DNA of 51,194 nt from NCBI GenBank assembly GCA_033764095.1, contig JANRJF010000180.1:1-51194 (forward strand), read 5' to 3'. The notes beneath the pieces were generated by a model that saw only the letters and a program-made list of their open reading frames with translations, was not told where the DNA came from and ran no database searches. The position numbers and the translations under genes are program-made. Source of the stretch: JBDTMT01 sp033764095. Lineage in GTDB: Bacteria > Desulfobacterota > Binatia > HRBIN30 > CADEER01. Shown here in pieces: positions 1-9,168 of the stretch (positions are counted from its first letter, which is position 1; every line of letters begins with the position of its first letter).

Positions 1-16
1 GTGAAAAGGACTTGGA

Positions 17-318
17 TCAAGAGCTCTGTTGCGTCCGCCACGCACGCAATTCCTCGGCGGACCACTCCTGCGGCACCGCCCAGCGCTGGCCGCCGATGCG
101 CATGATGCGCACCCGCATCAACGCCAACACCAGCAGAACGATCGGAATGACGCTCAACAGCACGATGGCGGCGCTGAGCGCGTAGAGCTGCCCCGGCGAG
201 AGGCCGTGGAAGAAGCCGGCGTCGAGCCGCTGCGCGACGAGCCAGAAGCAGACCGCGGCAACCAGGGTCGGGCCGATCAGCAGGTGCGCCAGCCGGCGCG
301 GCTGGCGGCCGCGTGCCG

Positions 319-322
<4 letters not shown>
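17..322 (-). CDS. Small two-helix membrane protein, unknown function
   Basis: The frame encodes 101 residues from a GTG whose last two bases are shared with the TGA of the upstream ECHDC3-like gene, so the pair looks translationally coupled. Two hydrophobic stretches are clear, about residues 11-31 and 46-69, separated by a short polar loop. The C-terminal 30 residues are soluble, with Arg and Trp (QRWAVPQEW). I recognise no named family. Coupling suggests a partner or accessory role for the upstream CoA-type enzyme, but that is inference. The plus-strand frames across this stretch are low-complexity shadows. Confidence 0.62.
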
Positions 323-1095
<773 letters not shown>

Positions 1096-1398
1096 ACTCT
1101 GCTTGTAGCACTGGCGCGCCGCCGCCACCGCATGCCGGATGCTGTGGGCATCGCGCGTTGGCGCGGCGCCGCCGCGCCGACATCGCGCCGCCGGGCGCGG
1201 CCGCAGGCGGCCGGCGCGACGACGGCGGTGCAGTGACGCGGGGCGGTGCGCTCCTTGCTCGCGCGTCGACAGCGGTTCGCAGCGGGGTACGGGTGGGACA
1301 GCCGGGCAGCGGCGCAGCAAGGCGCGCGGGGACTACACGATCTGCGGCAACGAACGCGCCGGTCACGTGCATTTCCGCCGCCGCGGCCGGCTTTCTTG

Positions 1399-1428
1399 TT
1401 GACCCTCGGTTCGGCACCGACTTACTAT
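1399..1428 (+). promoter_or_regulatory. Putative sigma70-type promoter for the CX4CH-DUF1800-DUF1501 cluster
   Basis: TTGACC (1399-1404) and TACTAT (1423-1428) are 18 nt apart and about 70 nt upstream of the ATG at 1499, which has a strong GGGGGAGG-type ribosome site. The rest of the 403-bp divergent gap (1096-1498) is GC-rich, and I see no gene in it. Confidence 0.4.
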
Positions 1429-1498
1429 CCCGCGCGTTTCCGCCGTCGGCGCGCGGGCAGCGATTGCCGGATCGGATGGGACCTGGGGGAGGTCAGGC

Positions 1499-2464
1499 AT
1501 GAACACGGGGCTCGCCGGCCGCATGGCCGTGCTCGCGGCGATAGTCGGCTGCGCCGCGCCGGCGGCGGCGGTCATCGTCGGCGGCGGCGGCGCGTCGTCG
1601 ATGGACTGCCTGGTGGTGTTCGACGCGCCGGCCAACGACCCGCCCAGCGCGCCGCGCAACGTGCGCTGCACCGACGGCGACCCGAGCTGCGACAGCGACG
1701 GTACGGTGAACGGCCTGTGCAGCATCGAGATCGCCGTGTGCGCCAACAGCACGTTCAATCCCGGCTGCGCGCTCGACGGCGTCAGCAGCATCGGCGTCGA
1801 CCACTCCGACGACAACGGCGATCCCAAGTTCGATCCCGACTTCCTCGCCCTGCGCAGCCAGGTCGGCATGGACTTCAGCTTCCCGCTGGCCGGCCCCGAC
1901 ACCTGCACCGGCACGGTCGTCATCCGCGTCCCGATCAAGGGACCGATCGGCAACAACAAGTGCAGCCGCACGAAGAAGAAGCTGCGGCTCGAATCGACGT
2001 CGACCGCCGGTCCGGACGGCGTCAGCACCGACACCGACACGCTGAAGCTGTCCTGCAGCCCGGCGGCGAACGGCTGCGATCCGCAGGCGCTGTACAGCTC
2101 GACGTTCGACCGCATCCAGCGGCAGATCTTCACCCAGAGCTGCGCGCTGAGCAGCTGTCACGACTCGCAGAGCCAGGCCGGATCGCTGCTGCTCGAGACC
2201 GGCGCGTCCTACGGCAACCTGGTCAACCAACCGCCGGTGAACGGCAGCGCCAGCGCCGCCGGCTGGCTGCGCGTCGACGCGGCGCAGGCCGCTCCCGAGA
2301 CCAGCTTCCTGTTCCACAAGCTGGAGGGCGACCTGCCCGACGCCGGGTATGGCGTGCGCATGCCGCGCAACAAGCCGAAGCTCAACAAGACGCTGCGCGA
2401 CGTGATCGAGCTGTGGATCCGCGCCGGCGCGCCGCCGACCGGCTGGGTGCCGGACACCTTCTGA
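1499..2464 (+). CDS. Secreted Cys-rich protein with C-terminal CX4CH cytochrome-like domain
   Basis: 321 residues. An N-terminal signal peptide (hydrophobic about residues 8-24, ending in Ala-rich sequence) is followed by a Cys- and Asp-rich region with CTDGDPSC and CSIEIAVC spacing. The C-terminal part has C215-x4-C220-H221 and a later RMP (Met288), in a context (QIFTQSCALSSCH ... ELWIRAGAP) like the cytochrome-like modules found beside DUF1800/DUF1501 proteins. If heme is bound, the CX4CH spacing is atypical; this is inference. The gap to the DUF1800 gene is 23 bp, so the three genes form a likely operon. It would act in the periplasm or outside the cell. Confidence 0.8.
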   Translation: MNTGLAGRMAVLAAIVGCAAPAAAVIVGGGGASSMDCLVVFDAPANDPPSAPRNVRCTDGDPSCDSDGTVNGLCSIEIAVCANSTFNPGCALDGVSSIGVDHSDDNGDPKFDPDFLALRSQVGMDFSFPLAGPDTCTGTVVIRVPIKGPIGNNKCSRTKKKLRLESTSTAGPDGVSTDTDTLKLSCSPAANGCDPQALYSSTFDRIQRQIFTQSCALSSCHDSQSQAGSLLLETGASYGNLVNQPPVNGSASAAGWLRVDAAQAAPETSFLFHKLEGDLPDAGYGVRMPRNKPKLNKTLRDVIELWIRAGAPPTGWVPDTF

Positions 2465-2487
2465 ACGCGACGAGGAGCGCACTCCGC

Positions 2488-3969
2488 ATGGCCGACTGGA
2501 ACCTGACCACCGCGCGCCACCTGCTGCGTCGCACCGGCTTTGGCGCCACGCGCGCCGACGCGCAGACGCTGCTCGACCGGCACGCGACGCTCGCCGGGGC
2601 GGTCGACGAGCTGCTCGATTTCAAGCCGTCGAAGTTCAAGCCCGGCGGCCGCAGCATCGAGGACATCCACAACAAGTGGGTGAAGTACATGATCAAGACG
2701 CGCCAGCCGCTGCAGGAGCGCCTGGTGCTGTTCTGGCACGACCATTTCGCCACCAGCAACGACAAGGTGGACGACGTCGACCTGATGGCCCAGCAGAACC
2801 GCCTGCTGCGCATCAACTGCAAGGGCGACTTCCGCGCCCTGGTCAAGGCGGTCAACCGCGACGCCGCGATGATGGAGTTCCTCGACACGGTGGACAACCG
2901 CAAGCGGCAGCCGAACGAGAACTACGCGCGCGAGCTGATGGAGCTGTTCACCCTCGGGGTGCTGGCGCCGACGCCGGACAGCGGCGGACAGAGCGCCAAC
3001 TACACCCAGGAGGACATCGTCCAGATCGCCCGGGCCTTCACCGGCTGGGACTACAACGACAAGGGCGTCGCCGAGCTGAACGAGAACCGCCACGACAAGG
3101 GTGACGCGGACGAGGACTGGAATCCGCCGCGCGGTCCGAAGGTGATCTTCAAGCAGCGCGGCGGGTTCAACGACGCCAACGGCCAGAGCTTCGACGCCGG
3201 CACCGACTGGGCCGCCGAGATCGACAACGTCATCGACATCATCTTTCAGCACCGCTACGGCCCGAACGGGAATCAGCGCGTCACCGTCGCCGACTACGTC
3301 GCGCGCCGCCTGATCACCTACTTCGCGCTCGGCACGCCGAGCACGAGCTTCGTCCACGCGGTGGTGGACGCATCCGGATTCGCCGGCACGTGGAGCATCG
3401 AGGCACTGCTGCGCGCGCTCTTCAACCACGACGACTTCTATCTGACCGCCGTCGCGCCGGGACCGGCCACGGCGAAGTCGGTGAAGTGGCCGATCGACTA
3501 CGTCGTCAGCACGCTCCGTCTGCTGCGCATGAAGCTGAAGAGCAAGTACCAGTACGTCTCGGGCGGCGACTACGCGACCATCCGCGACCAGCTCATCAAC
3601 ATGGGCCAGCTGCTGTTCGAACCGCCGAGCGTCTTCGGCTGGGACTGGGACCTCGCCTGGGCGAGCAGCGCGACCATGCTGGCACGCTACAACTTCGCCC
3701 GCGACGTCACCGCCGCGCGCGACGGCGGCGGCAGCTCGTTCCGTCCGGAACGGCTGATCGACCTGTCGCTCACCGATCCGGGCGACATCGTCGACGCGGT
3801 CACCGACCTGCTCGGCATCGACGACCAGCTCACCACCGCCGACCGCAACGCCTGCATCGCCTACCTCGGCGCCGGCTCGATCGACCTCGACGACTACGAC
3901 GTTCGCAATCGCAAGCTGCACGGACTCGTCTGCGTGCTGCTGCAGTCGCCGATCTACCAGTTGCAGTAA
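2488..3969 (+). CDS. DUF1800 family protein
   Basis: 493 residues from the ATG at 2488, preceded by GAGGAG; a longer upstream reading runs through the previous gene and is rejected. Family hallmarks are HLLRRTGFGAT near the N-terminus, LVLFWHDHFATS, a QQNRLLR segment, NENYARELMELFTLGV and ARAFTGWDY. C-terminal segments such as LFEPPSVFGWDWDLAWASS are also typical. The family is widespread in Planctomycetes, Acidobacteria and deltaproteobacteria-like lineages and is almost always followed by a DUF1501 gene, as here (17 bp away). Its biochemical role is unknown. I see no signal peptide, which is notable because its partner carries a Tat signal. Confidence 0.93.
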   Translation: MADWNLTTARHLLRRTGFGATRADAQTLLDRHATLAGAVDELLDFKPSKFKPGGRSIEDIHNKWVKYMIKTRQPLQERLVLFWHDHFATSNDKVDDVDLMAQQNRLLRINCKGDFRALVKAVNRDAAMMEFLDTVDNRKRQPNENYARELMELFTLGVLAPTPDSGGQSANYTQEDIVQIARAFTGWDYNDKGVAELNENRHDKGDADEDWNPPRGPKVIFKQRGGFNDANGQSFDAGTDWAAEIDNVIDIIFQHRYGPNGNQRVTVADYVARRLITYFALGTPSTSFVHAVVDASGFAGTWSIEALLRALFNHDDFYLTAVAPGPATAKSVKWPIDYVVSTLRLLRMKLKSKYQYVSGGDYATIRDQLINMGQLLFEPPSVFGWDWDLAWASSATMLARYNFARDVTAARDGGGSSFRPERLIDLSLTDPGDIVDAVTDLLGIDDQLTTADRNACIAYLGAGSIDLDDYDVRNRKLHGLVCVLLQSPIYQLQ

Positions 3970-3986
3970 GCCCGCGAGGAGCTCCG

Positions 3987-5453
3987 ATGGCGATCACCCG
4001 ACGTCAATTCCTGCAGCGCGCCGGCATGGCCACCGCCGGCGGCCTGTTCGGCCCGCAGCTCTTCCGCAACCCGTTGCTCTCCCAGGCGCTCGCCTCGACC
4101 ATCGGCGATCGCTACTTCGTCGTGCTCTTCCTCGACGGCGGCAACGATGGCCTGAACACCATCGTCCCGGTCACCGGTGCGCTGCGCGCACCCTACGAGG
4201 CGGCGCGCCTCACCGGCGCCGGCGGCCTGCGCATCGTCAACCCGCTGGTGCCCAACGCCGGCCCGGCCTTCCTCGATCCAAACACCGGCGGCCAGCTCGG
4301 CTTCCATCCCGGCCTGGCGGGGCTGCGCGACCTGTACGAGCAGAACATGCTCGCCGTCATCCAGGGATGCGGCTATCCCGAGTACAGTCTCTCGCACGAG
4401 CAGGCGCGCTCGATCTGGGAACGCGGCAACCCGTTCGGCACGCTGAGCAACGGCTGGATGGGCCGCTATCTCGAGGCGCCGTCGTCCGGCTACCTGGGCA
4501 GCGACATCCCGGCGGTCAACATCGGCGACTCGGTGGCGGGAGAGTACCTGCAGTCGGCCACCAGCGTGCTGGTCTTCGACCGCCTGAACGACTTCGGTTT
4601 CCCCTACGACGACTACTACGACGACGACTACGCCGCGAAGGACGCGCTGTTCAGCGCCCTGCACGCCAACGCCGCCGCGTCCGGCAACTCGTTCATGCAG
4701 TATCTGAGCGGCACCGGGGCCTCGACGCTGACCGCGGCGCAGCAGTACCCCGAGCTGCACGACCAATATATCGCCGACCGCCTGTCGTGGAGCCAGGCCT
4801 ACACCGACAGCGACGCCCCGGGGCTGAACACCAGCACCGCGCGCGGCCTGCGCGAGGTCGCCAAGGTCATCTACGGCGTCGCGCGCGGCACCATCCCCAG
4901 CAACCTGCGGGCGCGCTTCTTCCAACTCCACAACGGCGGCTACGACACCCACTCCAACCAGGGCGCCGAGGAGACCGACGGCGACCATTTCCTGCTGCAC
5001 CAGGAGATCGCGCAGTCGATCAAGCTGTTCTACCAGGACCTCGCCGACATGGCGTCCGGCGCGCCGATGGGCTCCGGCCTGCAGAACCTGCCGGACAAGG
5101 TCGTCCTGGTGGTGTGGAGCGAGTTCTCGCGGCGCATCCAGCAGAACGACAACGGCACCGACCACGGCTCGCAGGGGCCGATGCTGGTCGTCGGCGGCCC
5201 CAACGCGATCAACGGCGGCATCTACGGCAACCACCCGGACATCGCCAACACCGACGACAACGGCAACACGCCGTACTCGCAGAACAACGGCGACGGCTTC
5301 CGCTCCACCGACTTCCGCGACGTGTACGGCACGATCATGAAACACTGGCTCGGCCTGGCGAACCCGAGCCCGATCTTCCCGCTCGACAGCACGGTCGGCC
5401 TGCTCGGCGACGAGTACTGGAACACCGCGAACTTCAACCTGCCGTTCCTGTGA
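3987..5453 (+). CDS. DUF1501 family protein with Tat signal
   Basis: 488 residues. The N-terminus has a twin-arginine motif (TRRQFLQRAG, Arg5-Arg6) and a short hydrophobic segment, indicating Tat export after folding. Family motifs visible are FLDGGNDGLNTIVP, NGGYDTHSNQ, VVWSEFSRRIQQN, GTDHGSQGPMLVVGG and DFRDVYGTIM; the fold is alkaline phosphatase/sulfatase-like. A Tyr/Asp-rich stretch (YDDYYDDDY) lies near residues 207-215. The paired DUF1800 gene is immediately upstream. Substrate and reaction are not established for the family. The stop at 5451-5453 is followed by an 80-bp gap and then an inverted repeat. Confidence 0.94.
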   Translation: MAITRRQFLQRAGMATAGGLFGPQLFRNPLLSQALASTIGDRYFVVLFLDGGNDGLNTIVPVTGALRAPYEAARLTGAGGLRIVNPLVPNAGPAFLDPNTGGQLGFHPGLAGLRDLYEQNMLAVIQGCGYPEYSLSHEQARSIWERGNPFGTLSNGWMGRYLEAPSSGYLGSDIPAVNIGDSVAGEYLQSATSVLVFDRLNDFGFPYDDYYDDDYAAKDALFSALHANAAASGNSFMQYLSGTGASTLTAAQQYPELHDQYIADRLSWSQAYTDSDAPGLNTSTARGLREVAKVIYGVARGTIPSNLRARFFQLHNGGYDTHSNQGAEETDGDHFLLHQEIAQSIKLFYQDLADMASGAPMGSGLQNLPDKVVLVVWSEFSRRIQQNDNGTDHGSQGPMLVVGGPNAINGGIYGNHPDIANTDDNGNTPYSQNNGDGFRSTDFRDVYGTIMKHWLGLANPSPIFPLDSTVGLLGDEYWNTANFNLPFL

Positions 5454-5534
5454 GGACGAGGCTGCTGGGCGGTTCCGCTGTGCGGCTGTCAGGTGGATTG
5501 CGCGACCGGCCTTGCCCAGGAATTCAGTTCGGCC

Positions 5535-5655
5535 CCCCCATCCTGACCTTCCCCCGCTGCGCGGGGGAAGGAACAGAACTCGCAAGACCTGTGGCACATC
5601 CTGCCCGGATCCGATTCCTTCCCCCGCAGCGCGGGGGAAGGTCAGGATGGGGGTC
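5535..5655. repeat. Inverted pair of C-rich hairpins (family F6)
   Basis: The left arm (about 5535-5572) and right arm (5617-5655) are inverted copies around about 45 unrelated bases. Each arm holds an 11-bp hairpin, CCTTCCCCCGC/GCGGGGGAAGG, with a 3-nt loop, flanked by CATCCTGA. A diverged second copy lies at 40299-40405 and a weak half copy at 7440-7482. It sits between two co-oriented genes. It could act as a terminator, but the double-arm layout is more than a terminator needs. Confidence 0.8.
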
Positions 5656-5716
5656 CAAAGTGATTTGCTGGGCAACGCCTACGCGACCCTAACGCATAAC
5701 AGCGTGGCAGCCTCGC

Positions 5717-7351
5717 TTGGATCTCGCCCCCTACTACTTCGACACCGCCGGCGTCCTGCTCGTCCCCATCGAGCACCTGGCGCCGGACGGCGTCAGCGCG
5801 GAGTTCGCCGCCGCGGCGGTGGCGCGCGGCGCCTGGTCGCCAGCGCAGGTGACGCTCTTCGACGCCGGCTTCGCGCGCTATTGGCGGCGGACCGCCGCGC
5901 TGGCGGCGCGCACCGCCACCTGGGCGCCACCGCGCCTGCGCCACGTCGCGCTGCTTGCCGATCACCGCGTCGCGCATCCCTACGTGCAACTGCTGAACAC
6001 CAGCGCCTGGACGCTGTACGCCAGCGATCTGGACCCCGTCCGCGCCGATCCCGAGTGGCTCGCCTACCTGCTGGCGCACGGCGATCGCATGGCGACGACC
6101 GGCGAGGTCACCGCCGCGGCGCTGCGCAACGCCGCGTGGTGGCTGGAGCGCAGCGACGCGCAGTGCGCCGCCTTCGCCGCCGCCGCGGCGGGCGCGACGC
6201 GGCCCGACGCCGACGCCTTCCGGCTGCTCGCCGCCGCGCTGCCCTGGCTGCGCCGGCTCGGTCACGGCGTGCTGCGGCCGCTCGACGATCCGCACGCGCG
6301 CGCCATTCCCGACACCGAGCTGCACGTACCGGCGGCGCTGGTCGACGAGCCGCCGCGCCTGTTGCAGGGGTGGACGGCGGTCGCCCAGGGCGTCGTCGCC
6401 GCCCACGCCGCCGCCTGGCGCGCCCCGCAGCGGACGGCGTTGGCCGCGCTCGCCGACTGGCTGGTCGCGCAGGCGCCGGCGTTGCTGGTCACCGCCGGCG
6501 AGCGCGTCATCTGGGACGGCGCCGAGCCACGCCGCGTCGACGCGCTGCGCCGCGAGCTCACCCGCGCCGCCGGCGCCGCCGTGCGCGACATCCAGGCCGA
6601 CCTTGCGGCGGTCGCCGACGCCACCGCGCGCTGCGCCGCCGCTTTCGGCGATCTCGCCGCCCTGCCCGCCAGCCCCGACGCCGAGCAGCGCGGCTACGTG
6701 TACATGCATCGCGCCCGCCGCCAGCTCGCCTACAACCTCGACGAGCCCGGCGCCGAGCGCCGCACGCTGCCGGCGCTGCCCTTCGCGCGCGCCATGCTCG
6801 CGGCGCGCGCGGTGCACGAGTGGGCACACCGCGCGGTCGAAGCCGGACAGGCCCCCTGCCGGGTGGAGGAGATCGAGCTGGCGCGTCGCGTCGATGCACT
6901 GGCCGCCGAGCTGACCGCCGTCGTCACCGCCGCCCCGGCCGCGCCGCGTGCCGCCGCCCAGGCCGATCTCGACGCGCTGTGCGCCAGCGAGGACGCCGAG
7001 CCCGGCACCGCGCTCGCCCGCCTGCTGCTGCGCCGCCTGCCCGATTACCGCGCCAACCTGCTCGCCATGCCGCTGCTCGATCAGGCGGAGCGCGAAACCT
7101 ACGTGCGACAGAACATCCGCACGCTGCGCGCCGAGTACCCGGCCGCCCGCCGCTGGCGCCTGCTGGTGCGCTATCTCTACGAGTACCAGTACCTGCGCTT
7201 CAGCGCCGTCGCCGACCGCCGCACCTTCTTCTGGCGCAGCACGTGGTTCGATGCCGACTTCATCGACACCGGCATCCTCGACGCCGGGCGCTTCGCGGCC
7301 CTGGACGCGGCGGTCGCGGCGGTGTGCGGCGCCTACGCGGCTGCGGATTGA
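5717..7351 (+). CDS. Unrecognised protein with HExxH motif
   Basis: 544 residues from a TTG at 5717, the earliest start available in this frame; I see no clear Shine-Dalgarno site. The composition is Ala/Arg-rich, as expected at this GC. I do not recognise the family. A good metalloprotease-type motif, VHEWAHRAVEAG, puts H367-E368-x-x-H371 in a predicted helix, with Glu384/385/387 downstream as possible third ligands. The C-terminus is rich in aromatic residues (RYLYEYQYLRF, FFWRSTWFDADF). No signal peptide or membrane segment is seen, so it is probably cytosolic. It follows the DUF1501 gene but is separated by the F6 element, so co-transcription is uncertain. Zincin activity is inference from the motif. 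Confidence 0.7.
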   Translation: MDLAPYYFDTAGVLLVPIEHLAPDGVSAEFAAAAVARGAWSPAQVTLFDAGFARYWRRTAALAARTATWAPPRLRHVALLADHRVAHPYVQLLNTSAWTLYASDLDPVRADPEWLAYLLAHGDRMATTGEVTAAALRNAAWWLERSDAQCAAFAAAAAGATRPDADAFRLLAAALPWLRRLGHGVLRPLDDPHARAIPDTELHVPAALVDEPPRLLQGWTAVAQGVVAAHAAAWRAPQRTALAALADWLVAQAPALLVTAGERVIWDGAEPRRVDALRRELTRAAGAAVRDIQADLAAVADATARCAAAFGDLAALPASPDAEQRGYVYMHRARRQLAYNLDEPGAERRTLPALPFARAMLAARAVHEWAHRAVEAGQAPCRVEEIELARRVDALAAELTAVVTAAPAAPRAAAQADLDALCASEDAEPGTALARLLLRRLPDYRANLLAMPLLDQAERETYVRQNIRTLRAEYPAARRWRLLVRYLYEYQYLRFSAVADRRTFFWRSTWFDADFIDTGILDAGRFAALDAAVAAVCGAYAAAD

Positions 7352-7439
7352 TTACCAAGGCACAAAGCGGCGGAACAATCAGAGACGCTGTGATTGATCC
7401 GTCCTGCTTGGCTTTCTGCTGTCCCCGGCAAAATCGGTT

Positions 7440-7482
7440 CGGAACCCCGACCCCGACCTTCCCGTGATGCAGGGAAGGAGGT
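7440..7482. repeat. Degenerate half copy of the F6 hairpin
   Basis: CCTTCCC ... GGGAAGG (7-bp stem, 8-nt loop), preceded by CCCCGACCCCGA, resembles one arm of the F6 elements. The rest of the 228-bp gap 7352-7579 holds a short CCAAGGCACAAAG string near 7352 and nothing else I recognise. Confidence 0.45.
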
Positions 7483-7579
7483 GAGACACTCGCGCCGTAA
7501 CCCGCACCGACGCGGCGGGCCTCCTCGGCGCCGCCTCAACCTGTTTACTCAATCACTCGGCGCCGGGGTTCCGGATGGC

Positions 7580-8047
7580 TCAGCGACCATATGAGCCGCC
7601 GATGTGGTCGTAGGGGTCGGTCCCGGACACTAGTTCCTGATTGTAACGCGCCTTTTCGACGTATCCCTCCAAGCCGTCCACGACGAAGGCCAGGAAATCG
7701 CGCGTCGATAGTATTCCGACGGCGCGGCCGGCGCGTACGACGGGCAGGTGTCGGAAACGGCGTGCCCGGAATGTCTCGACAACCGACCGCACCGGCTGCT
7801 CGGCATCGATGGTGACAACGTCACGGGTCGCGACTTCGCCAACGCGCGTCGTGCTGAGATCACGGTGCTCGCCAATCACACGCGTGAGGAGATCGCGCTC
7901 GGAGAAGATGCCGCTCAGGCGCGCGCCGTCCAGCACCAGGACCGCACCGATGCGATTGCGCGCCATACGATCGGCGACTGCGAGTACGCTTTCGTCCGGG
8001 GCGGCAGAGATCATCTCGGTCGTCATCAGGGTCTCGATCGTCGACAT
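7580..8047 (-). CDS. CBS-domain pair protein
   Basis: 155 residues made almost wholly of two CBS motifs (about residues 1-60 and 70-130), with SERDLLTRVI and STRDFLAFVV at equivalent positions. Such Bateman modules bind adenine nucleotides and sense energy or ionic state. I chose the ATG at 8047, which has GGAG nine bases upstream; an in-frame GTG at 8068 is possible but lacks this. It is the last gene of the arsenic operon strand, 24 bp after a truncated arsC. A role in arsenic handling is not implied by the domain. Confidence 0.88.
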   Translation of the reverse strand: MSTIETLMTTEMISAAPDESVLAVADRMARNRIGAVLVLDGARLSGIFSERDLLTRVIGEHRDLSTTRVGEVATRDVVTIDAEQPVRSVVETFRARRFRHLPVVRAGRAVGILSTRDFLAFVVDGLEGYVEKARYNQELVSGTDPYDHIGGSYGR

Positions 8048-8071
8048 TTTTCTGCACTCCTCGCTCACACG

Positions 8072-8302
8072 TTACCGCGGAACTGCGACCTCCCGAACCC
8101 ACGTCGATATCTTCCTGTCGACCGCATCGCAGACGCGTCGCTTCAGAACCTTGCGGCTCAACGAGTGAACCTCAGTCGGCTCCAAGCCGGCGCCCAGTGC
8201 CTCGAACCGATCGCCGGCGAGGTGGCGCAATCGCGCCTCCGCCATCTGGCTGCGCGCGGCGTTGTGCGTGCAGAGAACAAGTAGATGCCACTTCTCGGTC
8301 AT
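8072..8302 (-). pseudogene. Truncated second low-Mr-phosphatase-type arsenate reductase
   Basis: 76 codons starting at an ATG that overlaps the TGA of the intact arsC (ATGA). The N-terminal half is intact: LLVLCTHNAARSQMAEARL carries the CX5R phosphate-binding loop, and LGAGLEPTEVHSLSRKVL matches the family. The frame then stops at about half of the usual 130-140 residues, losing the C-terminal half with the later Cys and Asp region. The CBS gene begins 24 bp further on, suggesting a deletion joined the two. It is probably non-functional; expression as a fragment cannot be excluded. Confidence 0.75.
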
Positions 8303-8709
8303 TCCGTTTGTCGTGGCCAACCGTGGCTCGCAATGAACTGCTCAACTTGAGCGCGGAGGTCATCTCGGATCTTGCGGACTCGCAGTATAGGTTGTCCCTT
8401 TGGGTCAGGGATCTCCCACTCGACGCGTTCAACGCCAGGCACGAATGGACACGATTCACCGCATCCCATCGTGATGAGGATCTGCACACCGGCCGCCAGG
8501 TGCTCGGTGAGCAGGGTAGGCTGGCTCCGTTCGAGATCGATACCTACCTCGCGCATGACGTTGACGACCTCTGGGTGAACGTGCGTTGCCGGCTGAGTGC
8601 CAGCTGAAATGGCTCGTGCGGCCGCCGGGTCAACCAGTTGGTTAAAGAATGCGGCCGCCATCTGCGATCGTCCAGCGTTGTGCACGCAGGCAAAAAGCAC
8701 AGTGGTCAC
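8299..8709 (-). CDS. arsC: Arsenate reductase, low-Mr phosphatase family
   Basis: 136 residues from a GTG that overlaps the stop of the decayed aquaporin gene (GTGA). The phosphate loop CVHNAGRS near the N-terminus, SAGTQPATHVHPEVV, MREVGIDLERSQP and the segment MGCGESCPFVPGVERVEWEI followed by DPKGQ are all typical of thioredoxin- or mycothiol-coupled ArsC. It reduces arsenate to arsenite in the cytosol for export by the Acr3 pump encoded two positions upstream. Cysteines of the MGCGESC segment are the likely redox partners of the loop cysteine. Confidence 0.95.
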   Translation of the reverse strand: MTTVLFACVHNAGRSQMAAAFFNQLVDPAAARAISAGTQPATHVHPEVVNVMREVGIDLERSQPTLLTEHLAAGVQILITMGCGESCPFVPGVERVEWEIPDPKGQPILRVRKIRDDLRAQVEQFIASHGWPRQTE

Positions 8710-9168
8710 AGCGAAGCCTTTCGGTCTTGGCGCAGCCCTGTCCCGTCACTCCATGCACGCAGCAACCAGATGAAGAGGACTGCGGAGACAGCGCCACCCA
8801 TCAACTGCGCATTGATGAAGCCCGGCGCGTTCACAGGGGAAATCGTCTTCATCACGGCGTGCGCCAGCGTGACTGCAGGATTTGCGAAGGATGCTGAGGC
8901 AGTGAACCGATGGACCGAGGCAACGTATGCCCCACTGCAACCGGCAGCGGACCCGTGAGCGTGCGCGAGCACGCAAGGACCACTCCTACCAACCCGAAGG
9001 TCGCCACGAATTCCCCCAAAGTCCTGAGCGCTGCCAACCCGGGCGCGCCCGGAAGCAGACACCAGTGGCGCGCAGGTGATCAGATGAGGGACCGCCAGGC
9101 CCTTCAATGCGCAGCAGTGCCGTTCCCAGTGCCTCGGCCGCAAGACGACGAGCCATGCTGTCACTCAT
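8706..9168 (-). pseudogene. Decayed aquaporin-type (arsenite-channel-like) gene
   Basis: The start MSDSMARRLAAEALGTALL (ATG at 9168, overlapping the acr3 stop as ATGA) and the end SFANPAVTLAHAV ... GFINAQLMGGA are those of an ars-linked MIP channel. The middle third, which should contain the first NPA motif, is missing. Reading the remainder requires frame changes: GLAVPHLITCAPLVSASG is in one frame, GEFVATFGLVGVVLACSR in another, and the last NPA segment returns to the first. The two changes fall in G runs (near 9015 and 8968) and compensate each other. The deletion argues for true decay rather than only sequencing error. The operon overlaps on both sides are preserved. Confidence 0.82.

Noticed and set aside
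1246..2487. N-terminal extension of the DUF1800 protein in the same open frame
   Set aside because: The upstream part is Arg-rich antisense-like sequence overlapping the CX4CH gene; ATG 2488 has a ribosome site and starts at the family N-terminus.
8706..9168. Programmed frameshifting in the aquaporin gene
   Set aside because: The two shifts fall in G runs, which alone might be recoding or error, but the first NPA half is also deleted, so decay is simpler.
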